64,000 bases of DNA, taken from Thermochromatium tepidum ATCC 43061. Lineage in GTDB: Bacteria > Pseudomonadota > Gammaproteobacteria > Chromatiales > Chromatiaceae. Both the position numbers and the translations under genes were made by a program. The stretch spans positions 1,101,501-1,165,500 of the forward strand of contig NZ_CP039268.1 of the NCBI RefSeq assembly GCF_009664085.1, read 5' to 3'. The notes beneath the pieces are model-generated. The model did no database searches and had not been told where the DNA came from. It was given only the letters and a program-made list of their open reading frames with translations. This document shows, piece by piece, positions 62,377 through 64,000 of the stretch. Each line of letters starts with the position of its first letter. The first letter of the stretch is position 1.

Positions 62377-62973
62377 TTAGGAGGAACGCTTGGCAGCGAC
62401 CGAACCGCGGGTGCTCAGCATGAAGAATGCCGCGACGATGAAGGCAGCGATGGCCACGGCGATGACCATGGTCACGGGCTTGTTGGCGGGGTCGACGACC
62501 TTGAAGGGCTCACCGATCTTGACCAGGATGGCCGAATGGCGCGGATCGGCCAGCAGATAGCCGCAGAATCCGAGGAAGGCGCCATAGAACACCATCTTGA
62601 TGTCCAGATAGAGACCGACCAGGAGCGCGACCAGGGCCGTCATCATCACCAGGGTCACGGCGGCCTTCTGGCCACCCATGGCGGCATCGACGCCCATCTT
62701 GTGCAGGATGTCCAGCACCCAGATGAAGGCACCCCAGATGATGATCTGCTTGATCAGATAGAACAGACGCGAGTCACCCCGGACATAGGCGTTGCCCCAG
62801 GCCGTGACCAGGGAGATGAGCCCGATGACCGGGACGAAGTAGCCCCAGTAGAGGGCGATGCCGCTGGTGTTCTCGCGGGTGAGCGCGAAGAGTGCGACCG
62901 TACCGGCATAGAGGATGAAGAGCGGGAACAGGGCGAGCATCAACGAGCCTTGCGATTTTGTGGATGTCGTCAC
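62377..62973 (-). CDS. Integral membrane protein of unknown function
   Basis: The 198-residue protein starts at GTG 62973, with AGGAGG about seven bases upstream. It has five or six hydrophobic segments (LFPLFILYAGTVALFALT, ALYWGYFVPVIGLISLVTAW, VTLVMMTALVALLVGLYLDI, TMVIAVAIAAFIVAAFFMLS) and short loops. I do not recognise the family; it recalls small conserved membrane proteins of purple sulfur bacteria. It is transcribed alone, with a weak AAGACAC/GTGTCTT hairpin in the gap to the thioesterase gene. Confidence 0.75.
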   Translation of the reverse strand: MTTSTKSQGSLMLALFPLFILYAGTVALFALTRENTSGIALYWGYFVPVIGLISLVTAWGNAYVRGDSRLFYLIKQIIIWGAFIWVLDILHKMGVDAAMGGQKAAVTLVMMTALVALLVGLYLDIKMVFYGAFLGFCGYLLADPRHSAILVKIGEPFKVVDPANKPVTMVIAVAIAAFIVAAFFMLSTRGSVAAKRSS

Positions 62974-63235
62974 GATGAAGCCTCCTGACGTTTGGGTTGC
63001 TGTGATTGATGAGCCGATAGCCTGTGTGAAACGGCAAGCGAGACCAGCGAATCGGTCAGGCCTGTTGATAGTAACCTCACTGAAACTGCGTGTTAAGGGT
63101 CGAACGCAAACTCGATGGGGTGCCGTAACCCCGCTTTTGGCGAACAGTGTGCGATGGATGCCTGTTGTCCATTGCTTGGAGGCCGCCGGAGGACTAGAGT
63201 TCATCCCATCCAGTCGAGTCGAAAGGGTCGCCGCC
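62974..63235. other. Divergent intergenic region
   Basis: The region lies between the minus-strand membrane protein gene and the plus-strand PAN-domain gene. Promoters for both are expected here, but no clear -35/-10 pair or operator was identified. Confidence 0.4.
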
Positions 63236-64000
63236 ATGCCCGCTCCTGCGCCTCTCTCCAGCATCGTGCGTCTCGCACTGATCGGTCTGGCCTGTGTCTG
63301 GTCGCTTGCCGCCACGTCCGCCGAACGCTCCATCGAGCTCTTACCCGGCATCGACTACTTCGGGCGGGACTATGCGACCCTCAAATCCATCAGCCTGGAC
63401 GACTGCCAGACGGCCTGTCTGAATGACAGTCGCTGTCGCGCCTTCACCTACAACACCAAGGCCGCCTGGTGCTTTCTCAAGGAGAGCCACGAGGAGCCCC
63501 GCCCCTTCGCGGGTGCCGTCTCCGGGCAGGTCGTCGAGCGGGCCGTTCAGGTGACGGGTGCCGAGGGTACGGCGCCGCGTCCCGTCTCATCGCAGGCGCG
63601 ACTGGCCGAGCTCCAATTCCTGCCCCCGCGCGAGCTCGCCGAGGCGCGCCGACTGACCGCCAAGCTGGCGAGTGCGCCTGCGCCCGGGGTCAAGCTCGCG
63701 ACCCTAACGGCCCAGGCGCGCACCGCGCTGCAATCCAATGAACCCGCTCAGGCCGCCGCACTCTACTCCCAGGCACTGAATCTGGCGCCGGAGGATCCGA
63801 CTCTCTGGATGGCGCTGGCCGAGTCCTCGCTCGCCGCCGCCGAGGCGGGCGATTGGGACGACCGACAACGCTATCGTCAGCAGGCGACCGCTGCCGCCAT
63901 CAACACCTATACACAGGCGCTGAACGACGCCGAGCGCGCCGCCGCGCTCGCGCTCATCGCCCGGACCCTGGCCCAGCGCCAGGAATGGCGGGCCGCGATC
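63236..64000 (+). CDS. Secreted PAN-domain protein, N-terminal part (perhaps alpha-2-macroglobulin-like), runs off the right edge
   Basis: From ATG 63236 there are 255 codons in the window. A signal peptide (LALIGLACVWSLAATSA) is followed by a PAN/Apple domain with its cysteine pattern (LDDCQTACLNDSRCRAFTYN, then AAWCFLKE). TPR-like helices come next (QAAALYSQALNLAPEDPTLW, then RAAALALIARTLAQRQEW). A signal peptide, PAN and TPR in this order occur at the N-terminus of some large bacterial alpha-2-macroglobulin-family proteins (recall), but the diagnostic parts lie outside the window. The frame is open to the last base. Confidence 0.7.
   Translation, partial: MPAPAPLSSIVRLALIGLACVWSLAATSAERSIELLPGIDYFGRDYATLKSISLDDCQTACLNDSRCRAFTYNTKAAWCFLKESHEEPRPFAGAVSGQVVERAVQVTGAEGTAPRPVSSQARLAELQFLPPRELAEARRLTAKLASAPAPGVKLATLTAQARTALQSNEPAQAAALYSQALNLAPEDPTLWMALAESSLAAAEAGDWDDRQRYRQQATAAAINTYTQALNDAERAAALALIARTLAQRQEWRAAI

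Overview
The window looks like chromosome from a high-GC gammaproteobacterium, most likely a purple sulfur bacterium of the Chromatiaceae close to Allochromatium (inference). The basis is the base composition, the housekeeping genes (argF, argD, sodB, grxD, rnt, mlaA, pyrC, ilvD, moaB/moeA/moaD), the Pseudomonas/Chromatiaceae-type REP elements, and a CARF-RelE protein like Cami1, which I recall was characterised from Allochromatium vinosum. No rRNA, tRNA or CRISPR array was seen.

Layout. (1) 1-11.1 kb, CRISPR accessory region. A type III-A fragment (cas6, cas10/csm1, csm2, all minus strand) is followed by relics of a type III-B operon (cmr3' and cmr1'). Then come a DUF29 gene, a CARF-RelE effector, and two glycine-zipper membrane proteins of unknown function. 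This block is bracketed by direct repeats: part of cas6 plus its upstream DNA recurs at 10.4-11.1 kb. (2) 11.1-17 kb: a ParE/RelE-type toxin-antitoxin pair and a molybdenum-cofactor cluster (moaB-moeA-moaD, minus strand). An integron has broken into this cluster: a truncated intI, an attI core, a hicBA cassette and an attC. The 3' end of moeA is duplicated, and the attC core supplies the stop codon of the full-length moeA. ilvD follows. (3) 17.3-39.6 kb, defence island. An HTH gene and an SNF2-type helicase are cut by an IS3-family element, whose other side joins the 3' half of a DUF499 ATPase gene. The last codons of that gene hold an 18.5-kb unit bounded by two IS66-family copies with an 8-bp target duplication at its outer ends. 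The unit carries a 5'-truncated P4-type integrase, a methyltransferase-HerA-NurA module, a second copy of the HTH gene, a type I restriction operon with a HigBA pair inside it (hsdM-hsdS-higB-higA-hsdR), and a truncated Integrase_1-type recombinase. (4) 40.1-53.4 kb, core genome: argF, argD, sodB, an amidotransferase of the N-acetylglutaminylglutamine amide type, grxD, rnt, mlaA, pyrC and an RND efflux operon. (5) 53.5-61.3 kb: a Wsp-like chemosensory operon (mcp-cheB-cheR-cheA/REC-REC/GGEEF, minus strand) with a diguanylate cyclase as output. mcp and cheA carry several inactivating lesions as read. (6) 61.4-64 kb: two hotdog thioesterases, a membrane protein, and the start of a secreted PAN-domain protein.

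How it fits together. The left two thirds are layered anti-phage and toxin-antitoxin genes joined by recombination: direct-repeat duplication, an integron, an IS3 deletion and an IS66 composite structure. The right third is conserved metabolism. If the indels in the chemosensory operon are real, c-di-GMP control through it has been lost or simplified; otherwise they mark local sequence error.
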